Source: Rhodospirillales bacterium
GTDB lineage: Bacteria > Pseudomonadota > Alphaproteobacteria > Rhodospirillales > Shumkoniaceae
Direction: 5' to 3'
Assembly (NCBI GenBank): GCA_018432935.1
Contig: JAHDSF010000018.1
Location: 62,001-126,000 of the forward strand
Length of the DNA: 64,000 bases
Shown here one piece after another: positions 1 to 8,857 of this stretch. Position 1 is the first letter of the stretch. Each line of letters begins with the position of its first letter. Made by a program: the position numbers and the translations under genes. Below the pieces are notes generated by a model that saw nothing but the letters and a program-made list of their open reading frames with translations, was not told the DNA's origin and made no database searches.

Positions 1-589
1 CATCGGCAAGAAGCGACTGGAACAGGCGCTGCGGATGCGGCCGCACGCTTCCGCCAAGATTCGATGGCGCCCGTTCCTGCTCAATCCGGAGATGCCCTCC
101 GAGGGCATCGACCGCTCGGCCTACCTAGTGCGCAAGTTCGGCAGCGAGTCGCGGGTGCGCCACATCTACGGCACCATCCTCGATGCCGGGCAGTCGGTCG
201 AGATTCCGTTCGCGTTCGACCGCATCCGCCGCACGCCCAACACGGTGAATTCCCACCGCCTGGTGCGCTTCGCCGCCGAAGAGGGCAAGGAAGCGCTGGC
301 GGTCGAAGCCCTGTTCTTCGACTACTTCGTCAACGGCCGCAACATCGGCGAAATCGGTGTGCTGCTGGCGATCGGGCGAAACATCGGCCTGAACGCCAAG
401 AAACTTGAGGCGTACCTCTTGTCCAAGGATGATATCAATCTCATCCACGACGAGAACGTCCGCGCGCATCGCATTGGTGTCAATGGCGTTCCTTCCTTCA
501 TATTCCCGGGTGGAATGGTCATCTCGGGCGCTCACGAGCCCGCCGTCCTGGTGCGGATGATCGACGTCGCGGAGACGGTGCCGGCCTGA
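1..589 (+). CDS. DsbA-family oxidoreductase (FrnE/2-hydroxychromene isomerase-like), 5' end cut by window
   Basis: Partial gene: the frame is open from base 2, so the start lies before the window, and it ends in TGA at 587-589. An ATG at 35 is internal, because the residues before it (IGKKRLEQAL) continue the family pattern in which this helix follows a CxxC active site. About 195 residues are visible. Recognisable features are WRPFLLNPEMP, FDRIRRTPNT and, near the C-terminus, NGVPSFIF, the cis-Pro loop typical of DsbA-like thioredoxin folds. The family is cytoplasmic thiol oxidoreductases/isomerases of uncertain substrate (FrnE-like). The CxxC pair would lie upstream and cannot be checked here. 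It converges on mfd with a 21-bp gap. Confidence 0.85.
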   Translation, partial: IGKKRLEQALRMRPHASAKIRWRPFLLNPEMPSEGIDRSAYLVRKFGSESRVRHIYGTILDAGQSVEIPFAFDRIRRTPNTVNSHRLVRFAAEEGKEALAVEALFFDYFVNGRNIGEIGVLLAIGRNIGLNAKKLEAYLLSKDDINLIHDENVRAHRIGVNGVPSFIFPGGMVISGAHEPAVLVRMIDVAETVPA

Positions 590-610
590 TCCTGGCGGCC
601 GGCGCTTCTG

Positions 611-3600
611 TCAGCCTGCCCCCGGCGCCGCCGCGGCCAGGGACGCCAATTCCTGGGCCAGACGGCGAACCCCGCGCAGGCGCTCGGCGGGCGTTTCCCA
701 CGAGCGCATCAGCACCAGCCGATGGTCGAGGCGCAGCTTGGCGGTGCCCGACTGCTTGCCGAGGTAGGCCACCAGCCCGGCCGGGTTGGCGAACGTATTG
801 TTGCGGAAGGCTGCCAGCGCTCCCTTGGGGCCGGCCTCCACCTTTTCGACGTTGGCGAGCCGGCACAGCCGCTTGACGTCGACGATCTCGAGCAGGTTCT
901 CGACCTCGGGCGGCAGCGGTCCGAAGCGGTCGACCATCTCGGCGGCCAGGGCGTCGATCTCGTCGCGCGAGTCGACTTTGGCGATGCGGCGGTAGAGGCT
1001 CATGCGCACGTTGAGGTCGCCGACATAGGCTTCGGGGATGAGGATCGCGGTGCCGACGTTGATCTGCGGGCTCCAGCTCTCCTCGCCCGCTTCGGCAAGC
1101 TCGCCGCCGCGGGCCTCGGCCACCGCCTCCTCCAGCATCTGCTGGTAGAGCTCGATGCCGACCTCGCGGATGTGGCCCGACTGCTCGGCCCCCAGCAGGT
1201 TGCCGGCGCCGCGGATGTCGAGGTCGTGGCTGGCCAGCGAGAACCCGGCTCCCAGCGAGTCCAGCGTCTGCATCACCTCGAGCCGCTTTTCGGCGGTCTT
1301 CGAGATCTTCTGACGCGGCGGCAGGGTCAGGTAGGCATAGGCGCGGATCTTGGAGCGTCCGACCCGGCCGCGAAGCTGGTAGAGCTGGGCCAGCCCGAAC
1401 ATGTCGGCGCGATGGATGACGATGGTATTGACCGCCGGCAGATCAAGGCCGGACTCGATGATGTTGGTCGACAGCAGAATGTCGTACTTGCCGTCGTAGA
1501 AGTCGGTCACCGCCTGCTCCAGCTCGGTCGGCGCCATGCGGCCGTGCGCGACCACCACCTTGGCCTCGGGCACCAGCTTGGCGAGGCTGTCGCGGATGCC
1601 GCCGAGATCCTCGATGCGGGGGCAGACATAGAAGGTCTGGCCGCCACGGAAGCGTTCGCGCATGATCGCCTCGCGGATGACCACGGGGTCGAACGGCAGC
1701 ACGAAGGTTCGCACGGCCAGGCGGTCGACCGGCGGGGTGGCGATCAGGCTCAGTTCGCGCACGCCCGTCAGTGCCAGCTGCAGGGTGCGCGGAATCGGCG
1801 TCGCCGTCAGCGTCAGGACGTGAACGTCGGCCTTCAGCGATTTCAGACGTTCCTTGTGGGCGACGCCGAAGTGCTGCTCTTCGTCGACGATCAGCAGGCC
1901 GAGGTCGCGGAACCGCAAGCTTTTTGCGAGCAGGGCATGGGTGCCGATGACGACGTCGACGGTGCCCGCGGCCAGCCCCTGCTTCACCTCCGCCGCCTTC
2001 TTCGAGGAGACGAGGCGGGAGAGCTGCTCGACCTGGATCGGGTAGTTGGCGAAGCGCGCGGCAAAGGTCATGTAGTGCTGGCGGGACAGCAGGGTAGTCG
2101 GCACCACCACCGCCACCTGCTTGCCCGACATGGCGGCGACGAAGGCGGCGCGCAGCGCGACCTCGGTCTTGCCGAAGCCGACGTCGCCGCAGATCAGGCG
2201 ATCCATCGGATGGCCGGCGGAGAGGTCCTCGAGCGTATCCTGGATCGCCTTCAGCTGGTCCTCGGTCTCGGCGTAGGGGAAGCGGGCGGCGAACTCGTCG
2301 AACAGGCCCTCGGGGGGCGTGAAGCGCGCACCTTGCCGCAGGGCCCGGGCGGCGGCGATCCGAATCAGCTCGTCCGCCATCTCGCGCACCCGCTGCTTGA
2401 GGCGCGCCTTGCGGGCCTGCCAGGCGGCCCCGCCCAGCTTGTCCAGCTGGACCCCCGCCTCCTCCGAGCCGTAGCGACTGATCAGCTCGATGTTCTCGAC
2501 CGGCAGGTACAGCTTGTCGCCGCCCTCGTAGACTAGCTGCAGGCAGTCGTGCGGTGCGCCGGCCACCGAGATCGTCTCCAGCCCCGCGTAGCGGCCGATG
2601 CCGTGGTCGACGTGGACGACAAGGTCGCCCTCGGTCAGCGCCGACGCTTCGGTGATGAAGTTTTCGGGGCGGATGCGACGGCGGCCAGGAGCGCGCGCGA
2701 AGCGCTCGCCCAGGACGTCCTGCTCGGTCACCACCAGCAGACCGGGGGCGACGAAGCCCCGTTCCAGCCCCAGTACCGCCAGTCCGACGCCGGCGGCCTG
2801 CAACTGGTCCGGGGACTCGACGATCGCGCACTCGGCGACCCCATGCTCGCGCAGCAGCGCCGAGAGGCGATCGGCCGAGCCGGCGCTCATCGCCGTCAGC
2901 AGCACCCGCCGTCCCGCCGAGCGCGCCTCGGCGATGTGGTCGCGAAGGGCATCGAACACGTTGGCGTCGGGCGCCACCCGAAGATCGCGGAAATCGCGGC
3001 CCGGATGGCCGCCGCCGTCGATCGCCGCCGTTTCCGGCTCGGCGAACGGGGAGAACGCCGCCGCGATCCGCCCCTGCAGCAGCAGCGCCAGCTCGGCGCC
3101 GGCCACGAACATGCGGTCCGGCGGCACCGGCCGATACGGCATCGCCGCGGCGCCCGTCTCCGCCCCCGTCACCTCGACCCGGGCGTGGAAGTACTCGGCG
3201 ATCAGGTCGAGCCGCGCCTCCTTGGCCTCTTCCGCCTGATGGTCGAGCACGATGGTGGCGGCAGGGAGGTAGTCGAACAGCGTCTCCAGCCGTTCGTGGA
3301 ACAACGGCAGCCAGTGCTCGTAGCCGATGTGGCGCCGTCCGGACGAGATCGACTCGTAAAGCGGATCGCCCGAGCCGGCGATGCCGAACAGGGTGCGGTA
3401 GCCCGATCGGAAGCGCGTCACCGAGGCGTCGTCGAGCACGATCTCGCTGACCGGGAGCAGCCGGACCTCCGACCCGCGCCCGGTGGTGCGCTGGCTGCTG
3501 GGGTCGAAGGTGCGCACGCCCTCGAGTTCGTCGCCGAAAAAGTCGAGCCGCAGCGGCTCGTCGCGTCCCGGCGGGAAGATGTCCAGGATGCCGCCCCTGA

Positions 3601-4126
3601 GGGCGAACTCGCCCGGTTCCATCACGGTTTCCGCCCGCCCGTAGCCGAACCGTTCGAGGGTCGCGAGCAGGTCGCCGAAATCGACCCGGTCACCGGCCTT
3701 CAGCACTTGGCGGGCACCGGCGAACAGAGCCCGCGGCGGCAGCCGCTGCAGAAGGGCCGAGACGGTCGCCACCACCACCCGGCCCTGCGGCTCGCCGCCG
3801 CCGTCGGCCAACTCGGCCAGGGTCTCGATGCGGCGGCTCAGCAGCGACGCGTTCGGCGACACGCGGTCATAGGGCAGGCAGTCCCAGGCCGGCAACGCGA
3901 GACGCCGCACGGTCGGCGCGAAGAAGGCCAGAGCGTCGATCGTCTGGGCCAGACGCACGTCATCCCTGGCGACGAACAGAACGTCGCGGCCGTCGCTGGC
4001 AAGCTGCGCCAGAAGGACCGCGTCATAACCCGGGGGGACCCCCGCTACCCTGTAGAAGCTGGGCGTCTGAAGTTTCTGTTCTATCAATTCTCTATCGTCT
4101 TTTATTGAACTTGATGATGAGGCCAA
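611..4126 (-). CDS. mfd: Transcription-repair coupling factor Mfd
   Basis: ATP-dependent translocase that removes RNA polymerase stalled at DNA lesions and recruits UvrA for nucleotide excision repair; cytoplasmic. At 1171 residues it has normal Mfd length. In order: UvrB-like N-terminal module, CarD-like RNAP-interacting domain near residue 505 (HVDHGIGRYAGLE), superfamily 2 helicase with Walker A GDVGFGKTE near 650 and DEEQ box near 750, motif VI region QLRGRVGRSK, and C-terminal TRCF domain. The longest frame starts at a TTG inside the end of sdhE, giving a 35-bp overlap. A second in-frame TTG at 4085-4087, just after the sdhE stop, is an equally plausible translationally coupled start that would drop 13 residues. 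Confidence 0.96.
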   Translation of the reverse strand: MASSSSSIKDDRELIEQKLQTPSFYRVAGVPPGYDAVLLAQLASDGRDVLFVARDDVRLAQTIDALAFFAPTVRRLALPAWDCLPYDRVSPNASLLSRRIETLAELADGGGEPQGRVVVATVSALLQRLPPRALFAGARQVLKAGDRVDFGDLLATLERFGYGRAETVMEPGEFALRGGILDIFPPGRDEPLRLDFFGDELEGVRTFDPSSQRTTGRGSEVRLLPVSEIVLDDASVTRFRSGYRTLFGIAGSGDPLYESISSGRRHIGYEHWLPLFHERLETLFDYLPAATIVLDHQAEEAKEARLDLIAEYFHARVEVTGAETGAAAMPYRPVPPDRMFVAGAELALLLQGRIAAAFSPFAEPETAAIDGGGHPGRDFRDLRVAPDANVFDALRDHIAEARSAGRRVLLTAMSAGSADRLSALLREHGVAECAIVESPDQLQAAGVGLAVLGLERGFVAPGLLVVTEQDVLGERFARAPGRRRIRPENFITEASALTEGDLVVHVDHGIGRYAGLETISVAGAPHDCLQLVYEGGDKLYLPVENIELISRYGSEEAGVQLDKLGGAAWQARKARLKQRVREMADELIRIAAARALRQGARFTPPEGLFDEFAARFPYAETEDQLKAIQDTLEDLSAGHPMDRLICGDVGFGKTEVALRAAFVAAMSGKQVAVVVPTTLLSRQHYMTFAARFANYPIQVEQLSRLVSSKKAAEVKQGLAAGTVDVVIGTHALLAKSLRFRDLGLLIVDEEQHFGVAHKERLKSLKADVHVLTLTATPIPRTLQLALTGVRELSLIATPPVDRLAVRTFVLPFDPVVIREAIMRERFRGGQTFYVCPRIEDLGGIRDSLAKLVPEAKVVVAHGRMAPTELEQAVTDFYDGKYDILLSTNIIESGLDLPAVNTIVIHRADMFGLAQLYQLRGRVGRSKIRAYAYLTLPPRQKISKTAEKRLEVMQTLDSLGAGFSLASHDLDIRGAGNLLGAEQSGHIREVGIELYQQMLEEAVAEARGGELAEAGEESWSPQINVGTAILIPEAYVGDLNVRMSLYRRIAKVDSRDEIDALAAEMVDRFGPLPPEVENLLEIVDVKRLCRLANVEKVEAGPKGALAAFRNNTFANPAGLVAYLGKQSGTAKLRLDHRLVLMRSWETPAERLRGVRRLAQELASLAAAAPGAG

Positions 4127-4355
4127 GAAGGGCCGTCCGGTACGCCTCCGGCGGAGGCTCCCGCTCCAGGATCCAGTTCAGCAGGTCGTGGTCGGCACAG
4201 TCCAGCAGCCGTTCCAGCTCCGCCATCCGGGCGGGCTCCAGATCGGCCATATGGGCGCGGGCGAAGCCGCCGAGAAGAAGGTCGGTCTCCCGCATGCCCA
4301 TATGACAGCAGCGGAACAGCAGTCGTTTCCGCCGCGGCTCCAGTTCGTCGGACAT
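4092..4355 (-). CDS. sdhE: FAD assembly factor SdhE (succinate dehydrogenase assembly factor 2)
   Basis: Small cytoplasmic protein (87 aa, normal family length) that promotes covalent flavinylation of the SdhA subunit of succinate dehydrogenase. The start ATG has a GGGAGA ribosome-binding site about six bases upstream. The signature region reads CCHMGMRETDLLLGGFA. The family motif RGxxE appears here as MGMRE, so the Gly and Glu are kept but the usual Arg is Met. The C-terminal WILEREPPPE segment is typical. The gene overlaps the start of mfd and is probably its first partner in a two-gene operon. It is divergent from recG across a gap of about 70 bp that holds a candidate promoter. Confidence 0.9.
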   Translation of the reverse strand: MSDELEPRRKRLLFRCCHMGMRETDLLLGGFARAHMADLEPARMAELERLLDCADHDLLNWILEREPPPEAYRTALLGLIIKFNKRR

Positions 4356-4378
4356 TCTGGTCTCCCGCAGGGATCATC

Positions 4379-4407
4379 GATATAAAGTGTCCGCGCCCCC
4401 GTGTCAT
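4379..4407 (-). promoter_or_regulatory. Candidate sigma-70 promoter for sdhE-mfd
   Basis: On the minus strand an ATGACA -35 box (4402-4407) and a TATATC -10 box (4379-4384) are separated by exactly 17 bp. Transcription would begin about 15 bp before the sdhE ATG. The -35 overlaps the 5' end of the recG leader, so divergent expression may interfere. The call rests on box match and spacing only. Confidence 0.45.
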
Positions 4408-4427
4408 CATGGCAGGCGATGCGCCCG

Positions 4428-6512
4428 ATGCGTCCCGAGATCCTCTATCCCCTGTTCGCGCCGCTGACCGACCTCAAGGGCGTCGGCAAGCACATTGCCG
4501 CGCTGCTCGAGAAGTTGACCGGCAGCGGCCATGTCGCGGGCCTCTTGTGGCACCTGCCGACCGGGCGCATCGATCGCCGGGCTTCGCCCACCATCGCCGA
4601 GGTGCTGCCCGGCCAGGTGGCGACGCTGACGGTGCGGGTCGACCGCCATTTCCCGGCCGGGCGGTCGCGGATGCCGTACAAGGTGCTCTGCTCGGACGGC
4701 ACCGGGCGCCTGACCCTGGTCTTCTTCAACGCCCGCCCCGACTACCTCGGGAGCATCCTGCCGGAAGGCACGGTCCGCGTCGTCAGCGGCAAGACCGACG
4801 TGTTCGGGGGCGAGATCCAGATGACCCATCCCGACCACATCGTGAGCGAGGACGAGGCTGCCAGCGTGCGGGTGGTGGAGCCGGTCTACCCGCTTACCAC
4901 GGGCCTCACCCCCAAGGTCGCGGGCAAGGCGATCCGGGCCGCGCTGGAGCGGGCGCCGCGGCTGCCGGAATGGATCGACGGGCCGCTCCTGCAGGCCCGC
5001 GGCTGGCCCGACTGGCGCACCGCAGTGGCCGAAGCCCACGCCCCCGTCGACGAGAGCGACCTCGACCCCGGCCACCCCGCTCGCCAGCGGCTGGCTTACG
5101 ACGAGCTCTTGGCGAACCAGCTTGCGTTGATGATGGTGCGCTCGACCATGCGCAAGCGGGCCGGGCGCCCGGTAGCCGGCGACGGCAGCCTGCGCCGCAA
5201 GACGGTCGCCGCCCTGCCCTTCTCCCTCACCGCCTCGCAGACGCGGGCGGTCGAGGAGATTACCGCCGACATGGCAGGCGAGGCCCAGATGCTGCGCCTG
5301 CTGCAGGGCGATGTCGGCAGCGGCAAGACGGTGGTGGCCGCGCTCGCCATGCTGTCCGCCGTCGAGGCCGGCTGCCAGGCCGCCCTGATGGCGCCGACCG
5401 AGATCCTGGCGCGCCAGCACCATGCCACCCTGTCCCGCCTCGCCCAGGCGGCAGGCGTGCCGTGCGTGCTCCTGACCGGGCGCGAGAAGGGCAAGGCACG
5501 AACCGAGGCCCTCGCCGCACTGGCCGCCGGGGAAGCGCCCCTGGTGGTCGGCACCCATGCCCTGTTCCAGGACGACGTCGCCTTCCGCGATCTCGCGCTG
5601 GCGGTGATCGACGAGCAGCACCGCTTCGGCGTCCACCAGCGACTGATGCTGGCCCGCAAGGGTCGGGCCGCCGACGTCCTGGTGATGACCGCGACTCCGA
5701 TCCCGCGCACTCTCATGCTGACGGCCTACGGCGACATGGAAAGCTCGAAGCTGACCGAGCGCCTGCCGGGACGGCTCCCGATCGACACCCGCGTTCTGCC
5801 GGTCGAACGCCTGGACCAGGTCGTGGACGCGGTCGCCCGAACCATTGCCGGCGGCGCCAAGGTATACTGGGTCTGCCCGCTGGTCGAGGAGTCGGAAGCC
5901 ACCGATCTTGCCGCCGCCGAGCAGCGATTCGCCCATTTGCAGGAGCGATTCGGCAGCCGGGTTGGCCTGGTCCACGGACGCATGAAGGGTCCCGAGAAGG
6001 ACGCCGTCATGGCGGCCTTCGCCACCGGTCCGATCGACCTTCTGGTGGCGACCACGGTGATCGAGGTCGGCGTCGACGTCGCCGATGCCGCCGTGATGGT
6101 GATCGAGCATGCCGAACGCTTCGGCCTCGCCCAGCTTCACCAGCTGCGCGGCCGCGTCGGACGCGGCGAGCGCCCTTCGACCTGCCTTCTCCTCTATACC
6201 CAGCCGTTATCGGAGTCGGCACGCAGCCGACTCGCGGTGATCCGGGAGACCGAGGACGGTTTCCGCATCGCCGAGGAGGACCTGCGCCTGCGCGGCGCTG
6301 GCGAACTGCTCGGAACAAGGCAGAGCGGAATGCCCGATTTCCGCCTCGCCGACCTCGCCGTGCATGGCGAGCTGCTGGCGATCGCCCGCGACGACGCGGG
6401 CAACGCCCTGGCGCGCAACCCAGGCCTATCGGGCGCCCGCGGCGACGCCCTTCGCACGCTCCTGTATCTCTTCGAACGGGACGCTGCGGTTCGCCTGCTG
6501 CAGTCGGGCTGA
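4428..6512 (+). CDS. recG: ATP-dependent DNA helicase RecG
   Basis: Superfamily 2 helicase that remodels stalled replication forks and branch-migrates Holliday junctions. From the chosen ATG it is 694 aa, close to the usual length. Features: N-terminal wedge/OB domain (VATLTVRVDRHF near residue 65), Walker A GDVGSGKTV near 292, DEQH box near 394, motif TATPIPRTL, and QLHQLRGRVGRGE near 575 followed by the RecG C-terminal domain. The frame opens at GTG 4401 with ATGs at 4419 and 4428. I prefer 4428 because family proteins begin MRPEIL and GGCAGG sits upstream at usable distance. ATG 4419 is also possible. It is divergent from sdhE. Confidence 0.96.
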   Translation: MRPEILYPLFAPLTDLKGVGKHIAALLEKLTGSGHVAGLLWHLPTGRIDRRASPTIAEVLPGQVATLTVRVDRHFPAGRSRMPYKVLCSDGTGRLTLVFFNARPDYLGSILPEGTVRVVSGKTDVFGGEIQMTHPDHIVSEDEAASVRVVEPVYPLTTGLTPKVAGKAIRAALERAPRLPEWIDGPLLQARGWPDWRTAVAEAHAPVDESDLDPGHPARQRLAYDELLANQLALMMVRSTMRKRAGRPVAGDGSLRRKTVAALPFSLTASQTRAVEEITADMAGEAQMLRLLQGDVGSGKTVVAALAMLSAVEAGCQAALMAPTEILARQHHATLSRLAQAAGVPCVLLTGREKGKARTEALAALAAGEAPLVVGTHALFQDDVAFRDLALAVIDEQHRFGVHQRLMLARKGRAADVLVMTATPIPRTLMLTAYGDMESSKLTERLPGRLPIDTRVLPVERLDQVVDAVARTIAGGAKVYWVCPLVEESEATDLAAAEQRFAHLQERFGSRVGLVHGRMKGPEKDAVMAAFATGPIDLLVATTVIEVGVDVADAAVMVIEHAERFGLAQLHQLRGRVGRGERPSTCLLLYTQPLSESARSRLAVIRETEDGFRIAEEDLRLRGAGELLGTRQSGMPDFRLADLAVHGELLAIARDDAGNALARNPGLSGARGDALRTLLYLFERDAAVRLLQSG

Positions 6513-6530
6513 CGGTTCCCGCGATACGTC

Positions 6531-6558
6531 TTGACACGCCAAAGGACATGCATAAGAT
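6531..6558 (+). promoter_or_regulatory. Sigma-70-type promoter for the single-Cache protein gene
   Basis: A perfect TTGACA -35 box (6531-6536), a 16-bp spacer and TAAGAT (6553-6558, four of six consensus) lie just after recG. Transcription would start about 25 bases before the ATG at 6591, leaving a short leader with the ribosome-binding site AGAAAGGG. This is one of the best promoter matches in the window. Confidence 0.6.
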
Positions 6559-6590
6559 GCAATGCATGTAACCTTAGAAAGGGTTTGGTA

Positions 6591-7037
6591 ATGAAATTGG
6601 TGGCTTCTCTCGCTTTGGCGATGTCTCTTGCCGCATCTTCCGCCTTCGCCGCAGGAGACCACGGCACGGCCCAGGAAGCGCAGGCGCTGGTCCAGAAGGC
6701 AGTGGCCCTCATCAAGGCCAACGGCGCCGAAAAGGCCTACCCTGCGTTCAGCACGAACGATTTCCGTGATCGCGACCTCTACATCTTCGTGCAGACGCTG
6801 AAGGGCGTGACGGTTGCCCACGGGACCAACCCGAAGTTGGTCGGCAAGGACATGTCTGAAACTGTTGACACCGATGGCAAGCTGTACGTGAAGGAGCGCC
6901 TGGAGCTCGCCAAGAGCCAGAAGAGCTTCTGGACCGACTACAAGTACGGCAATCCAGTGACGAAGAAGATCGAGCCCAAGTCGACCTACTGCGAAGTTCT
7001 CGACGAAGTCCTGATCTGCAGCGGCATCTACAAGTAG
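6591..7037 (+). CDS. Periplasmic single-Cache-domain protein (sCache_2-like)
   Basis: A 148-aa secreted protein. Residues 1-20 form a signal peptide ending AFA, so cleavage is expected before AGDHGTAQE. The mature part resembles a stand-alone Cache_2 domain: an initial helix (VQKAVALIKANGAEKAYPAF), then RDLYIFVQTLKGVTVAHGTNPKLVGK and a late strand around two cysteines (YCEVLDEVLICSG) that may form a disulfide. The start is fixed by AGAAAGGG (6576-6583) seven bases upstream and by the signal peptide; a longer frame from 6531 would begin inside the promoter. It has no enzyme motif. It lies upstream of and parallel to a chemoreceptor gene, which suggests ligand binding for sensing, but this is inference. 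Confidence 0.8.
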   Translation: MKLVASLALAMSLAASSAFAAGDHGTAQEAQALVQKAVALIKANGAEKAYPAFSTNDFRDRDLYIFVQTLKGVTVAHGTNPKLVGKDMSETVDTDGKLYVKERLELAKSQKSFWTDYKYGNPVTKKIEPKSTYCEVLDEVLICSGIYK

Positions 7038-7066
7038 CGGGATCGGCACGCCGTCCGCGGCGGGAT

Positions 7067-7085
7067 CAGCCTCCTCGGGAGGCTG
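7067..7085 (+). terminator. Hairpin after the single-Cache gene (weak terminator or attenuator)
   Basis: CAGCCTCC and GGAGGCTG form an 8-bp perfect stem around a three-base TCG loop, 30 bp after the stop codon. The following bases (GTCCTCTCG) are pyrimidine-rich but not a true U-tract, so read-through into the chemoreceptor gene is possible. Confidence 0.4.
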
Positions 7086-7157
7086 GTCCTCTCGTGCCAT
7101 GCGATTCTTGCCCCCAGGCGCTTTCGACTACCTCGAACAGGAGCAGGCTGCGAAGTC

Positions 7158-8852
7158 ATGAACCGGATCGACAACCTCAGCATCCGCGTGAAGATATCTT
7201 TGGCGCCGGGGATCTTGGCCGTCCTGCTGATCGCGATCGTAGCCTATGGCGCAACCGTGTTCGGCAACAACACAAGGCTGGTCGAGGCGCAGAATGGGGT
7301 GATCGCCCGGTCCGAGGTGGTCAGGGACTTCTCGCGCCAGATCCAGGCCGCCCGCGGCGATCTCTACCGCCTCGTATCGATGGCATCGAACGAAAGCGAT
7401 GCCGAAAAGGTCAGTCAGCTTTCGAAGGAGACCATTGCGCGAATCGACAGCCTCGTCCCCGTCCTGAAGTCGGCCCAGGATTCCGTTCTTGGCTTGGGCG
7501 CCGACGGCAAGCTGGTGGAGGACACCGTCGCTTCGCTGCAGAAGTTCCTCAAGAACGCCCGTAACGTCGCCGACATCGCCGACGGCGACGTCGGTATGGC
7601 GCTCATGTTCATGGGGCAAACGGATAACGCATTCCGGCAGTCGCAAGAGAACTTCGGCAAACTGGAGGACGCCATCGAGGGGATCCGGGCTTCCGCGACC
7701 AAGGAAATGCTCGATTCAATGGCTTTTGCCCGGCCGATGTTCATCGCCATCGGCATCGTCGCGGTTGCTGCCGGTTCCCTGCTTACGCTGCTGCTTGCGC
7801 ATCGTATCGCCGCGCCGATTCGCGCCCTGACGGTTGTGGTGCAACGTCTGGCCCAGCGGGACTACGAAATCCCGGTACCAGGCCAGGAGCTGCGGGACGA
7901 GATCGGCGAGATGTCGCGGTCGATCGAGACGCTGCGCCAGGTCGGGCTGGAGGCGGCCAGGCTCGAACGGACGCAGCACGAGGAACAGCAGCTCAAGGAA
8001 GAGCGCGCCTCGCGCATCGAGGGACGTCTGGCGCGCTTCGACGAGGACGTGCAGCGGGCGCTGAAGACGATGCTTGCCTCCTCCGAGGAGCTCCGTTCGA
8101 TCGCCAGCTCGATGCAGAACACCGCCGAGGCCGCCCACGGCCAGGCCCAGAATGCCGCCCACGCGACCGAGGAGACCGCCGCCAACGTCAACACGGTGGC
8201 CAGCGCCTCGGAAGAGCTGTCCTCCTCGATCAGGGAGATCAGCCAGCAGGTCGGACGCAGCACCAGCATCGCCGCCGAGGCGATCTCCGAGGTCAGCAAA
8301 GCGACCTCGATTGCCGGCGGGCTGGCCACCGAGGTGTCGCGCATCGGCGAGGTGGTCGAGCTGATCAACAGCATTGCCAGCCAGACCAACCTGCTGGCGC
8401 TCAATGCGACAATCGAGGCGGCGCGCGCCGGCGACGCCGGCAAGGGGTTCGCGGTGGTGGCCGGAGAAGTCAAGGCGCTCGCCAACCAGACCGCTCACGC
8501 GACCGACCAGATCTCGGCACAGATCTCCGCGGTCCAGCAATCCACCAGCACCGTGGTTTCCGCGATCCAGAACGTCACCTCGACGATCGAACGCATGTCG
8601 GAGATCGCCACCACCGTCGCCGCCGCGATCGAGCAGCAGAACGCGGCCACCGCAGAGATCGCCCGCGGCGCCCAGCAGGCGGCGGCCGGTACCCAGGAGG
8701 TGAGCGGCAACGTCAACCGGGTCAGCGCCGCGGCGAGCGAGACGGGCGACGCAAGCAAGACCGTGTTCGCCGCGGCCGTCGCCCTGTCCGACCGCTCGGC
8801 CGCGCTTCAAGCCGACGTTGCCACGTTCCTTTCGGACGTGCGGGCGATCTGA
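7158..8852 (+). CDS. Methyl-accepting chemotaxis protein
   Basis: Inner-membrane chemoreceptor of 564 aa. TM1 is about residues 14-35. A periplasmic domain of about 145 residues looks helical, like a four-helix-bundle sensor. TM2 ([20 protein letters not shown]) is near 195-215, followed by HAMP ([16 protein letters not shown]...[13 protein letters not shown]) and a long cytoplasmic methyl-accepting coiled coil. The conserved signalling hairpin is present: [34 protein letters not shown]. There is no C-terminal CheR-binding pentapeptide; the protein ends [11 protein letters not shown]. Ligand unknown. The preceding secreted Cache protein is a candidate partner. The ribosome-binding site is poor (AGGAG about 14 bases away), so expression may depend on upstream translation. 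Confidence 0.95.
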   Translation: MNRIDNLSIRVKISLAPGILAVLLIAIVAYGATVFGNNTRLVEAQNGVIARSEVVRDFSRQIQAARGDLYRLVSMASNESDAEKVSQLSKETIARIDSLVPVLKSAQDSVLGLGADGKLVEDTVASLQKFLKNARNVADIADGDVGMALMFMGQTDNAFRQSQENFGKLEDAIEGIRASATKEMLDSMAFARPMFIAIGIVAVAAGSLLTLLLAHRIAAPIRALTVVVQRLAQRDYEIPVPGQELRDEIGEMSRSIETLRQVGLEAARLERTQHEEQQLKEERASRIEGRLARFDEDVQRALKTMLASSEELRSIASSMQNTAEAAHGQAQNAAHATEETAANVNTVASASEELSSSIREISQQVGRSTSIAAEAISEVSKATSIAGGLATEVSRIGEVVELINSIASQTNLLALNATIEAARAGDAGKGFAVVAGEVKALANQTAHATDQISAQISAVQQSTSTVVSAIQNVTSTIERMSEIATTVAAAIEQQNAATAEIARGAQQAAAGTQEVSGNVNRVSAAASETGDASKTVFAAAVALSDRSAALQADVATFLSDVRAI

Positions 8853-8857
8853 ACGCG

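Noticed and set aside
722..4108. Long plus-strand open frames (604 and 519 codons) across mfd
   Set aside because: They are antisense to a complete, motif-rich mfd gene; composition (His/Arg/Asp/Gln-rich, no domains) is typical of the complementary frame in GC-rich DNA.
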